64,000 nt of DNA from Sphingopyxis sp. (GTDB lineage Bacteria > Pseudomonadota > Alphaproteobacteria > Sphingomonadales > Sphingomonadaceae), in assembly GCF_025869345.1 (NCBI RefSeq), contig NZ_JAOZVW010000031.1, forward strand, positions 1 through 64,000. Direction: 5' to 3'. The notes beneath the pieces were generated by a model. The model saw only the letters and a list, made by a program, of their open reading frames with translations, did not search any database and had not been told where the DNA came from. The first letter of the stretch is position 1, and each line of letters begins with the position of its first letter. Made by a program: the position numbers and the translations under genes. This document shows positions 45,244 through 53,328 of this stretch, one piece after another.

Positions 45244-47862
45244 CTAGGCCAGCACCAGCGACGGCGGGGCGGTCTTCTTTCCCGCCGGCGGGCGGCTGAC
45301 GATGCGATGGACCGCCGCCATGCTCCGCGCGAACGCCATGCCGCGCGGGCCGGCGACATAGCGCGGTTCCCAGTGGGTCGCGAATTTCGCCTTGTAGCTT
45401 CGAAGGCCCCCGAAGCCGTAGAGCATCTCGCCGTGCCGGAACAGAAAGGCGGCGCCGCGCGCCCACGCCGGGGCGAGCTTGCGCCCGTCGACCCCCGCGA
45501 GCGGCGCGATGCCGAGCGTGAAGCGGCGATAGCCCTGTGCGCGCGCATGGTCCATCAGCCGGATGAACAGATAATCCATCACGCCATAGGGCAGGCTGGC
45601 GACGTGGCGCATCAGGTCGACCGACATCTCCTCGCGGTTCGCCGTCGCGAGAATATTGGCGAAAGCGACGATCCGTCCCCCGATCCGCACCACCGCGCAG
45701 GGGAAATGCGCGAGATAGCCGGGATCGAAATTGCCGAGGCTGAAGGCCTTTTCGCGTTGCCTTTTCGCGCGCAGCCAGTCGTCGGACACGGCTTGCAATT
45801 CGGCGACATGGTCCGGCACCCCAGCGGCGGGAAGGATCGCGAAGCTGGCGCCGTCCTGGACCGCGCGGCGTTCGGCATGACGAAGCGTCTTGGCGTGCGG
45901 GCCGGCAAGCGTGAAATCGGCGAGATCGACCTGCGCCTCCTCGCCATATTTGACGATGGCGAGGCCGAGGTCGATCGCATATGGCAGCGAACGCGCGCCG
46001 ATCTGATAGAGAAGCAGGCGTCCCTGCGCAGCGTCGGCGCGTTCGCGCAATTTCCACAGCAGGTCGGACCAGCGCGCCTCGTTGCCGACGGGGTCGCCCA
46101 TGACGATCCAGTTCGCGCCCTCCACCCGGTACATCAGAAAGGCGTCGCTCTCGTCGGCGAGCAGGAAGCGCTTGTCGCCGGTGAAGGCGAGGAAGGCGTC
46201 GGTGTGGTCGGCGAGCGCGAGCGCGGGCGCAAGCTGGTCGAAGCCGACCGCGGCCGTTTGCGCCGCGCGCGGCGACGGCGCGAACAGCCGCCAGAGCGCC
46301 AGCCCCGTCAGCAGCACCGCGATGCCGAACAGCGCACGCAGGAAGCGCGGCGCGTCGCCCCGCAGGCTGAACTGCCACCACAGACTGCTGTCATAGGCGA
46401 CATGCTTGTAGGCGAAGAAGCCCGCAAAAGCCGACGCCAGGATCGCAGTCAGCGCGGCCGCGATCCAGCCGGTGGAGAGCGGCGCATCGATCAGCGACGT
46501 CCGGCGATAGAAGGCCGGACGGCTCCATTGCAGCGCCGTCGCGATGCCGGAGAGGATCAGCGCCTCCTCATAGTCGAACCCCTTGACGAGCGAAAAGAGA
46601 ATCGCCGCGACCAGCAAGGCGCGCGTCGCCACGAAAGCGCCGTCGAGGCGGCGGAGCAGCCCCGGCGCCAGAAAGAGGAGCAGCGTGCCCGACAGGCTGG
46701 CGGCGAAATGCGAGGCCTCGACGAAAGGCAGCGGCACGAGATGCTTGAGGTCGTGCATCCGCGCCGCGTCGGCGGGGGTCGATCCCGACAAGAGCAGGAT
46801 CAGCCCGCCCGCGAAGACAAGCGCGGCGAGCAGCGGCGGCGCCAGTTCGCGCAGCAGCGATTGCCCGGCGGCCGCGAACTCCCGCGCCGGGACATGCCAC
46901 GCCCGGCTTTCATGCCACGCGAGGAGCAGCGCGGCGAGCAGCAGCGGGAGAAGATAATAAAGCACGCGATAGGCGAGCAGCGCCGCGAGCAGCTCTGCCT
47001 TGTCGCCGGGCACGGTGGCGATCACCACCGCCTCGAACACCCCGAGCCCGCCGGGGACGTGGCTGACCAGCGCCGCGACGATCGCGAGCGCATAGCCGAG
47101 GAAGAAGAGCGGCCACGCCGAGGGATCGGGGGCGGGAAGGAGAATGTAGAGCGCCGCGCTCGCGGCGGCGAGGTCGAGCGCGGCGACGAGGGTCATCGCC
47201 GCGCTCATCGCCGGGCCGGGAATCGGCGTGCGCCATCCGCCGATGTCGATCGCCTCGATGCCGAAGGTGCGCAGCAGCGGCGGAATACAGCAGAGCGCGA
47301 CGACGACCATCCCCGCGACGTGAAGCGAAGACAGCGACAGGCCCCAATGCAGGATCGGCGATATCTGCGTGCTCGTCGCGGCGGCGAGCCCGGCGAGCAG
47401 GATCACGCCGCTCCAGAAGGCGAGGCTGGCGAGTGCGATGACGCTGCCGATTTCGCCGCCGCCGAGCCCCGCGGCGCGATAGACGCGGTAACGCGCCGAG
47501 CCGCCGGTGAGCAGCGCGAGCCCCAGATTGTGGCTGAGCGCATAGCTGGTGAAGGAGGCGAGCGCGGCGGTGCGCCACGGCAGCCGCTTGCCGAGGACGC
47601 TGAGGGCGAAACAGTCGTAGAGAGTGAGGAGCAGATAGCTGGTGGCGGTCAGCGCCAGCGCGCCGAGTATCTGCGCCGCCGACAGCGCGTCGAAGGCGTG
47701 GCGGATCGCGCGCGGGCGCACCGAGTGGAGCAGCCCGAAGAGCGCCGTAAGGCCGAGCATCGCAACGGCGAGCGCCGCGAGGATCGACAGCAACCGCCTG
47801 TTCGCGCGGCTCCACGCCGCCACCTGCGCCAGGACACGCGCGCCGATTCGCGCCGCCCTCAT
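45244..47862 (-). CDS. mprF: Bifunctional lysylphosphatidylglycerol flippase/synthetase (MprF/LpiA)
   Basis: The 872-residue protein has an N-terminal flippase region with about 14 transmembrane segments (for example LGALALTATSYLLLTLYDCFAL, SYALSHNLGLALLTGGSARYRVY and VSHVPGGLGVFEAVVIATVPGD) and a C-terminal DUF2156 aminoacyl-PG synthase domain from about residue 540 (FTGDKRFLLADESDAFLMYRVEGANWIVMGDPVG, DLADFTLAGPHAKTLRHAERRAVQDG, GRIVAFANIL, VSLPYGVMDYLFIRLMDHARAQGYRRFTLGIAPLAG). It transfers lysine from Lys-tRNA to phosphatidylglycerol and moves the product outward, lowering surface negative charge. In rhizobia the homologue is LpiA, paired with AtvA/AcvB. Its start overlaps the DUF2147 gene by 4 bases. 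Confidence 0.95.
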   Translation of the reverse strand: MRAARIGARVLAQVAAWSRANRRLLSILAALAVAMLGLTALFGLLHSVRPRAIRHAFDALSAAQILGALALTATSYLLLTLYDCFALSVLGKRLPWRTAALASFTSYALSHNLGLALLTGGSARYRVYRAAGLGGGEIGSVIALASLAFWSGVILLAGLAAATSTQISPILHWGLSLSSLHVAGMVVVALCCIPPLLRTFGIEAIDIGGWRTPIPGPAMSAAMTLVAALDLAAASAALYILLPAPDPSAWPLFFLGYALAIVAALVSHVPGGLGVFEAVVIATVPGDKAELLAALLAYRVLYYLLPLLLAALLLAWHESRAWHVPAREFAAAGQSLLRELAPPLLAALVFAGGLILLLSGSTPADAARMHDLKHLVPLPFVEASHFAASLSGTLLLFLAPGLLRRLDGAFVATRALLVAAILFSLVKGFDYEEALILSGIATALQWSRPAFYRRTSLIDAPLSTGWIAAALTAILASAFAGFFAYKHVAYDSSLWWQFSLRGDAPRFLRALFGIAVLLTGLALWRLFAPSPRAAQTAAVGFDQLAPALALADHTDAFLAFTGDKRFLLADESDAFLMYRVEGANWIVMGDPVGNEARWSDLLWKLRERADAAQGRLLLYQIGARSLPYAIDLGLAIVKYGEEAQVDLADFTLAGPHAKTLRHAERRAVQDGASFAILPAAGVPDHVAELQAVSDDWLRAKRQREKAFSLGNFDPGYLAHFPCAVVRIGGRIVAFANILATANREEMSVDLMRHVASLPYGVMDYLFIRLMDHARAQGYRRFTLGIAPLAGVDGRKLAPAWARGAAFLFRHGEMLYGFGGLRSYKAKFATHWEPRYVAGPRGMAFARSMAAVHRIVSRPPAGKKTAPPSLVLA

Positions 47863-48257
47863 TGCCGGGTCCAGTCCTGCCGCTTGCAGAGCAGCCCGCC
47901 GAGAATGCAGCCCGAGATGCGGAGGCCGTTCGGCCCCTTCTGTTCGATCGTCGAATAGAAGCGGCGGCCCTGATCGGGAACATAGACCTGCCCGGTCCAG
48001 CGCGCGCTGCCGGTGCGGCGATAGCCGACGAGCAATTCGGTGCCGATCAGCGACTGCACCCCGGCATCGCGCGCGTCGGCCATCGCCTGCGGGCTTGCCC
48101 AGACGATATTGCCGCAGAGCAGTTCGCCGCACGGGCGGGTGCGGACGCGGACCGTGCCTTTCGGATTCTGCCAGACGCCGATCGGCGAAAGGACCGGCTG
48201 CGGCTGCGCCAGCCCGGCCGATACCGCCAGCAGAACCGCCATTGCCATCGTCTTCAT
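47859..48257 (-). CDS. DUF2147 family secreted protein
   Basis: The 132-residue product has a short signal peptide (MKTMAMAVLLAVSAGLAQPQ) and a DUF2147 domain: SPIGVWQNPKGTVRVRTRPCGELLCGNIVWASP, then VGYRRTGSARWTGQVYVPDQGRRFYSTIEQKGPNGLRISGCILGGLLCKRQDWTRQ, with four Cys that may form disulfides. Family members are small periplasmic beta-rich proteins without a proven activity. GAGGAG precedes the ATG at 48257. It lies between the VirJ-like and mprF genes with a 4-base overlap to mprF, so it is a fixed part of this operon. Confidence 0.9.
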   Translation of the reverse strand: MKTMAMAVLLAVSAGLAQPQPVLSPIGVWQNPKGTVRVRTRPCGELLCGNIVWASPQAMADARDAGVQSLIGTELLVGYRRTGSARWTGQVYVPDQGRRFYSTIEQKGPNGLRISGCILGGLLCKRQDWTRQ

Positions 48258-48270
48258 CGCAAACTCCTCG

Positions 48271-49008
48271 TCATCGGGCGTCTCCGATCGCGCGCAGGAT
48301 CGCCGCGGCGAGCGTCGCATCGTCGCCGTGCAGCCGGTGGCCGCCGGGCAGCACGACGCGGTGGACATTCGGCATCGCCAGTTCGGGGCACAGGCTGCCG
48401 CGCTCTTCGGCGCCGCGGATGCAGGTGACCGGCGCCCAGCTCAGCCGCGACGCGGTGGGCCAGGCGAGCGCGTCGGGAATCTCCCACCCCGCCAATTCGA
48501 CCGGCGAGGCGCGAAAGACGATGTCGTGACCCGGAACGACCAGGATGACCGCACGGACCGGACCCCGCGCGGCGGGCGACAATTCGGCGAGCCCGGCGTG
48601 GAGCATGTCGGCGCCGAACGACTGGCCGATCAGCACGACCCGGCCGGTCCTGCCGAGCGCCAGGGCGCGGCGCATCGCCTGTGCGATCAGCGCCGCCGCT
48701 TCGGCCGCGGTGCGGCGCGGCGAGAAATAGGCAAGGCTGTTGACGGTGACGACCGCATAGCCGCGTGCGTGGAGCCGCGCCGCGACCTTCGGCGTCATGC
48801 CGATGCGGTCCCCCATGTCGCCCGACAGCATGACGATCGCGGGGCGGTCCGGGCCGGCCGCGGCAGCGGGCCGGTCGTGGAAGACGCCGCGCCGATACCA
48901 GCCGGCGTGGGCGTAACAGGCGACGGCGCCGAGCAGGACGAAAAGCAGCGCGAGCGCGGCCGCCCATATCCATGGTCTTCCCGATGATGGCCGTTTGCCG
49001 TTCGCCAT
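48271..49008 (-). CDS. VirJ/AcvB-like alpha/beta hydrolase, probable lysyl-PG hydrolase
   Basis: The 245-residue protein has an N-terminal membrane anchor (RPWIWAAALALLFVLLGAVACYAHAGW) and an alpha/beta-hydrolase domain of the VirJ type: IVMLSGDMGDRIGMTPKVAARLHARGYAVVTVNSLAYFSPRRTAAE, the nucleophile elbow LIGQSFGAD (Ser130), and a C-terminal His in LPGGHRLHGDDATL. This is VirJ length (about 250) rather than the double-size AcvB. In Agrobacterium AcvB cleaves lysyl-phosphatidylglycerol, and in Rhizobium atvA pairs with lpiA in acid tolerance. Here the pair is retained with DUF2147 between. It is the first gene of the operon. Confidence 0.9.
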   Translation of the reverse strand: MANGKRPSSGRPWIWAAALALLFVLLGAVACYAHAGWYRRGVFHDRPAAAAGPDRPAIVMLSGDMGDRIGMTPKVAARLHARGYAVVTVNSLAYFSPRRTAAEAAALIAQAMRRALALGRTGRVVLIGQSFGADMLHAGLAELSPAARGPVRAVILVVPGHDIVFRASPVELAGWEIPDALAWPTASRLSWAPVTCIRGAEERGSLCPELAMPNVHRVVLPGGHRLHGDDATLAAAILRAIGDAR

Positions 49009-49110
49009 GCGCCGCTTTTAGGCGCCCCACCCGCTCCGCAAGCTGACGCGCGGATTACGATATTGTCATCTGGCGGTCATGCCGCGGACGGGCGGCGGCG
49101 CCTAGCAAGG

Positions 49111-49240
49111 GGGTGTCCGGGTTTGATTGCGTTCCCGGACGACCCTGACCGCAGGAGGGCGCGGGTTTCACCCGGCACCCGCTAGCCCGCGCCCGCCTGC
49201 ACCCGGCCAGCCCTCGCCCCTGGGGGCTGGCCGCTTTTCG
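49111..49240 (+). ncRNA. Candidate structured small RNA or attenuated leader
   Basis: Successive hairpins can be drawn: TCCGGG (49116-49121) with CCCGGA (49134-49139); CCCT (49143-49146) with AGGG (49155-49158); GCGCGGG with CCCGCGC around 49160-49193; and a strong terminator stem at 49204-49233. The dense, evenly spaced stems and the closing terminator suggest an independent small RNA or a riboswitch-like leader of the oxidoreductase gene starting at 49311. I could not match it to any Rfam family I know. Confidence 0.35.
49204..49238 (+). terminator. Rho-independent terminator upstream of the YdeP-like gene
   Basis: CGGCCAGCCC (49204-49213) pairs perfectly with GGGCTGGCCG (49224-49233) across a 10-base loop and is followed by CTTTT. 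It stands only 73 bases before the next gene in the same direction, with no upstream protein gene on that strand, which is why a small RNA or attenuator is proposed. Confidence 0.75.
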
Positions 49241-49310
49241 TCCATGGGCAATGGATAAGTCGGCGCCGCTATGCTTTAATCGCGCGTCGAAGCAACTGCC
49301 GGAACGCGCG

Positions 49311-51590
49311 ATGGCTGAAGATGCACCCCGCTACAAGACTTACAACAGCCCCGCCGGCGGCTGGGGCGCGGCGGCGGCGACCGCGAAGGTGCTGCTCGAA
49401 CAGAGCGTCGTCACCAAGGGATCGCGCGCGCTGTTGGCGATGAACCAGCCCGGCGGCTTCAAATGCCCGAGCTGCGCCTTTCCCGACGCGGTCTGCACCA
49501 AGAAGCTCGAATTTTGCGAGAATGGCGCGAAGGCGCTCGCGCACGAGGCGACGAAATTCCGTGTCACCCGCGATTTCTTCGCGGCGCACAGCGTGACCGA
49601 GCTGATGGACCAGTCGGATTACTGGCTCGAGATGCAGGGGCGGCTCACCGAACCGATGCGCTACGACGCGGCGAGTGACCATTATGTGCCGGTCGGCTGG
49701 GACGAAGCGTTCGCGACGATCGGCCGCCACCTTCGCGGCCTCGACAGCCCGCACCACGCCGAATTCTATACCTCGGGCCGCACCCCGAACGAGGCGGCCT
49801 TTCTCTATTCGATCTTCGTGCGCGAGTATGGGACCAACAATTTCCCCGACTGCTCGAACATGTGCCACGAACCGACGAGCCGCGGCCTGCCGCCCGCGAT
49901 CGGGGTCGGCAAGGGCACGGTGGTGCTCGACGATTTCGACCATGCCGAGGCGATCTTCGTCATCGGGCAGAACCCCGGCACCAATTCGCCGCGGATGATG
50001 ACCAATCTGGTCGAGGCGCGGCGGCGCGGGGTGCCGATCGTCGCGGTCAATCCGATGCCCGAACGCGCGCTGATCCGCTTCACCGAGCCGCAGGACGTCG
50101 TGCAGATGGCGACCTTCGGCTCGACCCCGATCGCCAGCGAGTTCGTCCATATCCGCATCGGCGGCGACCTTGCTTTCCTCAAAGGCATGATGCGCGCGAT
50201 GTTCGAGCGCGAGGCGGCGGGCGAGGTGATCTTCGACCGCGCCTTCATCGCCGAACATACCGAGGGCTTCGTGGCGCTGGAGGCGGATATAGCGGCGCAG
50301 GACTGGGCTGCGATGGTCGAGGCGTCGGGCATTTCGGAGGAGCAGATCCGCCGCTGCGCCGACATCTATGTTCGCTCGAAGGCGACGATCATCTGCTACG
50401 GCATGGGGATCACCCAGCACCAACTCGGGTCGAGCCTCGTCCAGCAGATCGCGAACATCCTGCTGCTCAAGGGCAATTTCGGTCGGCCGGGCGCCGGAAT
50501 CTCGCCGATCCGCGGCCATTCGAACGTCCAGGGCGACCGCACCGTCGGCATCGACGAGAAACCGGCCGCGGCCTATCTCGACCGCGTCCGCGACGTTTTC
50601 GGCTTCGATCCGCCGCGCGAACACGGCCATCACACCGTCGAATCGGTCGAGGCGATGGAGCGGGGCTCCGCGCGCGTCTTCATCGGGCTAGGCGGCAATT
50701 TCGTGCGCGCGATTCCCGATACGGCCCGCGCCTATGACGCGATGCGCACGCTCGACCTGACCGTCGGCATCGCGACCAAGCTCAACCGCGGGCATCTCGT
50801 GCATGGGCGCGAGGCGCTGATCCTGCCGGTGATCGCGCGCTCGGAGCGGATCGAGACCGCGGCGGGCGAGCAGTTCGTGACGATCGAGGATTCGATGTCG
50901 AACGTCACCGCCTCGCGCGGCGTCCTTGATCCCGCAAGCGCCGACTGCAGGCCCGAGGTCGAGATCGTCTGCCGCATGGCGATGGCGGCGCTGCCCGAAA
51001 GCCGGGTCGACTGGGCGCGCTACATCGACGATTATGGCGCGATCCGCGACAAGATCGCCGAGGTTTATCCGGCGCTCTACGAAGGCTTTGCAGAGCGGAT
51101 CGCGGCGCCGACGGGCTTTCACCTCGACGTCGCGCCGCGGCGCCGGGTGTGGCTGACCCCCAACGGCAAGGCGAATTTCCTGATCCTGCCGGGGCTTGCC
51201 GCCAATGCGCCGGTCGACGACCCCGACATGCTGCGGCTGGCGACGGTGCGCTCGCACGACCAGTTCAACACCACCATCTACAGCTACAACGACCGCTATC
51301 GGGGCGTTTACAACGACCGGATGATCCTGTTCGTCAATGCCGGGGATCGCGCGGCGCGCGGGCTCGATCCGGGGGCGAAGGTCGCGCTCGAAACGATCGC
51401 CGCCGACGGGTTCGCGCGGCGCGTCGAAGGACTGACGCTGATCGACTATCCGATGCCGCGCGGCGCGGTCGCGGGCTATTATCCCGAACTCAACCCGCTG
51501 CTGCCGCTCGAACTGTTCGACCGGGTCAGCGGCTGCCCCGCCGCCAAGTCGATCCCGGTGCGGATCGTCGCCGCGCCGCCGGCCGCCTGA
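49311..51590 (+). CDS. FdhF/YdeP-family molybdopterin oxidoreductase
   Basis: The 759-residue protein belongs to the YdeP branch of formate-dehydrogenase-like Mo-bisPGD enzymes. It has the family N-terminal motif GGFKCPSCAFPDAVCTKKLEFCENGAKALAHEAT instead of a 4Fe-4S cluster motif, then EFYTSGRTPNEAAFLYSIFVREYGTNNFPDCSNMCHEPTS, where the Cys of NMCHEPTS aligns with the Sec/Cys molybdenum ligand of formate dehydrogenase. VIGQNPGTNSPRM and IRGHSNVQGDRTVG are further cofactor-binding stretches, and the C-terminal domain reads VRSHDQFNTTIYSYNDRYRGVYNDRMILFVN. E. coli YdeP contributes to acid resistance; its substrate is unknown. The ATG at 49311 (MAEDAPRYKTY) matches homologues better than one 60 bases upstream. 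Confidence 0.92.
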   Translation: MAEDAPRYKTYNSPAGGWGAAAATAKVLLEQSVVTKGSRALLAMNQPGGFKCPSCAFPDAVCTKKLEFCENGAKALAHEATKFRVTRDFFAAHSVTELMDQSDYWLEMQGRLTEPMRYDAASDHYVPVGWDEAFATIGRHLRGLDSPHHAEFYTSGRTPNEAAFLYSIFVREYGTNNFPDCSNMCHEPTSRGLPPAIGVGKGTVVLDDFDHAEAIFVIGQNPGTNSPRMMTNLVEARRRGVPIVAVNPMPERALIRFTEPQDVVQMATFGSTPIASEFVHIRIGGDLAFLKGMMRAMFEREAAGEVIFDRAFIAEHTEGFVALEADIAAQDWAAMVEASGISEEQIRRCADIYVRSKATIICYGMGITQHQLGSSLVQQIANILLLKGNFGRPGAGISPIRGHSNVQGDRTVGIDEKPAAAYLDRVRDVFGFDPPREHGHHTVESVEAMERGSARVFIGLGGNFVRAIPDTARAYDAMRTLDLTVGIATKLNRGHLVHGREALILPVIARSERIETAAGEQFVTIEDSMSNVTASRGVLDPASADCRPEVEIVCRMAMAALPESRVDWARYIDDYGAIRDKIAEVYPALYEGFAERIAAPTGFHLDVAPRRRVWLTPNGKANFLILPGLAANAPVDDPDMLRLATVRSHDQFNTTIYSYNDRYRGVYNDRMILFVNAGDRAARGLDPGAKVALETIAADGFARRVEGLTLIDYPMPRGAVAGYYPELNPLLPLELFDRVSGCPAAKSIPVRIVAAPPAA

Positions 51591-51595
51591 CATCG

Positions 51596-52243
51596 ATGGG
51601 GTCGCGGCGCTTTGTTCCTGGCGAGCATGTCGCGCCGGCGCGGTTCCTGTTGTTCGCCGCGATCTTCGCGCTCGTCGCCGGGCTCGCGGCTGCCTGCGGC
51701 GTCCGCCCGCGCACGGCGCTGCTGGCCGGATTCGACATCGCGGCCTTTGTCTTTCTTGGCGCGCTCGCCCCGCTGTTCGCCGCCGATCCCGCCGCGATGC
51801 GGCGCACTGCCGCGCGCAACGACGCCAACCGCGCCGTGCTGCTCGCCCTGTCGGTTCTGCTGTCGCTGGTCGTTCTGTTCGCGGTGGGATCGCTCATTGC
51901 CAGCCCCGACGCGCTCGGCGCGGGCGACATCGCGCTGATCGTCGCGACGCTCCTGCTCGCCTGGCTGTTCGCCAATATGGTCTTCACGCTCCATTATGCG
52001 CATCTCTATTATCTGCAGGCGCGCGGGAAGGATCGCGGCGGGCTGGAGGTGCCGGGGGTGAAGGAACCCGGATATTGGGATTTCCTCTATTTCAGCTTCA
52101 CGCTCGGCATGACCTTCCAGACGTCGGACGTCACCATATCGGGCGCGCATATGCGGCGCGTCGTGCTCGGCCATTGCATGGCGGCGTTCGTCTTCAACAT
52201 GGGAATATTGGCGTTCACCGTGAACGCGATCGGCGGGTCCTGA
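51596..52243 (+). CDS. DUF1345 integral membrane protein
   Basis: The 215-residue protein has four or five transmembrane segments (FLLFAAIFALVAGLAAACGV, ALLAGFDIAAFVFLGALAPLF, VLLALSVLLSLVVLFAVGSLI, ALIVATLLLAWLFANMVFTLHYAHLYYL, FVFNMGILAFTVNAI) and the DUF1345 hallmark DFLYFSFTLGMTFQTSDVTISGAHMRRVVLGHCMAAFVFN. That loop resembles a pore or selectivity region, but no transport activity is proven. It starts 5 bases after the YdeP-like stop, so the two are co-transcribed. Confidence 0.9.
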   Translation: MGSRRFVPGEHVAPARFLLFAAIFALVAGLAAACGVRPRTALLAGFDIAAFVFLGALAPLFAADPAAMRRTAARNDANRAVLLALSVLLSLVVLFAVGSLIASPDALGAGDIALIVATLLLAWLFANMVFTLHYAHLYYLQARGKDRGGLEVPGVKEPGYWDFLYFSFTLGMTFQTSDVTISGAHMRRVVLGHCMAAFVFNMGILAFTVNAIGGS

Positions 52244-52281
52244 CCGGCGGCGATCGGCCCCCTGATACAGAGGGTCCCAAC

Positions 52282-53328
52282 CTATCCCGTCACCAGCGCG
52301 CGCTGTTCGGCGCGGCCCATCGACAGCAGGATCGGGTCCGACGCCTGCCGCGCCATGAAATCGCCCTTGCCCGCGATGCCCTGCCACGCGATGCCGATCA
52401 GCGCCTGCGCGATCGCGCCGCCCAGCGTGTCGCCGGGGCCGGGCAGGATGACGACGTCGGGCGCGAACTCCCTGACCGCGACCTCGACCGACAGCGCGAA
52501 ATCATAGGGCGCGAGAATCTGGTGGCCGAAGGTATAGTCCCACATCTCAATGGGATCGGACGCGAAGCGCCGCCAGATATGGCCGCGACCGTCGATCAGC
52601 GGGATCGCGGGCGCGCCGAACAGCGACGCGGGCAATTCGGCCTTCGCCTTGTCCGAGCTGCCGATCATCAGCGGGGTGTGAAAAGGACCATGCCCCGCGA
52701 GCCGCAGGGGATCGCGCCCCGGGGTCGGCGGCGCTTCGGCGGCGAGCGCGGCGAGACCCGCTTCATCGCCCGCGAGCACGAGCATTCCGGCAAGGTCGAT
52801 CGACACCGCCAGCGCATGGCCCGGCCGCGCGCCGATATCGGCGACGAGCGCGAGCAATGTCTCGCGCAGCCCCGGCACCGGCCGCCAATCCGCGTCGACG
52901 ATCTGCAGCAATATCTGCCCGCCCGGCCCGTGCGTCTGGCTGTTGAGCCCCATCGCATTGCTGATGCGAAAGCCGTCCTCGATCGACACCGCCCCGCCGA
53001 GCGCAAGCGCGCTATACCAGCCCATCGAATTGCCGAGCGCCGCGACGACGTCGTATTTTTCCCGGTCGATGCTCAGCCAGTCGAGCGCGGTGGCGGCATA
53101 GATCAGCGGCGCCGCGACATCGCCGCGCATATGCGTCGCGACGCTGAAGCGCTCGGCGCCGTCGAGTTCGCTGACCGTCGGCTGCCCGCGCACGCGGCGC
53201 TGCGCGTCGAAATCGGCGATGAGGCCGGCGAAGCGCGCGCCGTGGAGCCGCGCGATGCTGCCAAGCTCGCCCTTGCCATAGGTGCCGCGGCCGGGTGCGA
53301 CTACGATCGCGGTCTTGCGGTCGCTCAT
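52282..53328 (-). CDS. FabD-like acyltransferase with altered specificity residue
   Basis: The 348-residue product follows the malonyl-CoA:ACP transacylase fold. The nucleophile elbow is ALGNSMGWYSALALGGAVS (Ser101) and the catalytic His217 is in GHGPFHTPLM. The Arg that holds the malonyl carboxylate (Arg117 of E. coli FabD, 25 residues after the Ser) aligns with Met126 (FRISNAMG), so a neutral acyl group is more likely than malonyl. An extended C-terminal region (HQILAPYDFALSVEVAVREFAPDVVILPGPGDTLGGAIAQALIG) retains the FabD end pattern. Its start overlaps the stop of the fused E1 gene (ATGA), which ties the two functions together. Specificity is inferred. Confidence 0.82.
   Translation of the reverse strand: MSDRKTAIVVAPGRGTYGKGELGSIARLHGARFAGLIADFDAQRRVRGQPTVSELDGAERFSVATHMRGDVAAPLIYAATALDWLSIDREKYDVVAALGNSMGWYSALALGGAVSIEDGFRISNAMGLNSQTHGPGGQILLQIVDADWRPVPGLRETLLALVADIGARPGHALAVSIDLAGMLVLAGDEAGLAALAAEAPPTPGRDPLRLAGHGPFHTPLMIGSSDKAKAELPASLFGAPAIPLIDGRGHIWRRFASDPIEMWDYTFGHQILAPYDFALSVEVAVREFAPDVVILPGPGDTLGGAIAQALIGIAWQGIAGKGDFMARQASDPILLSMGRAEQRALVTG

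Larger units (their letters stand above)
49009..49310. other. Divergent intergenic region between the VirJ-like and YdeP-like genes
   Basis: The 302 bases separate two divergent transcription units. The left third (49009-49080) holds a GATTACGATATTGTCATC stretch that is the only AT-richer part and may contain the promoters. The right part carries a multi-hairpin sequence ending in a terminator (49111-49240). No protein gene is seen. Confidence 0.6.

Noticed and set aside
42174-47958. Two very long plus-strand frames (956 and 1064 codons)
   Set aside because: They are antisense to the two-component and mprF genes. In DNA of this GC content stops are rare in one antisense frame, so length alone is not evidence.
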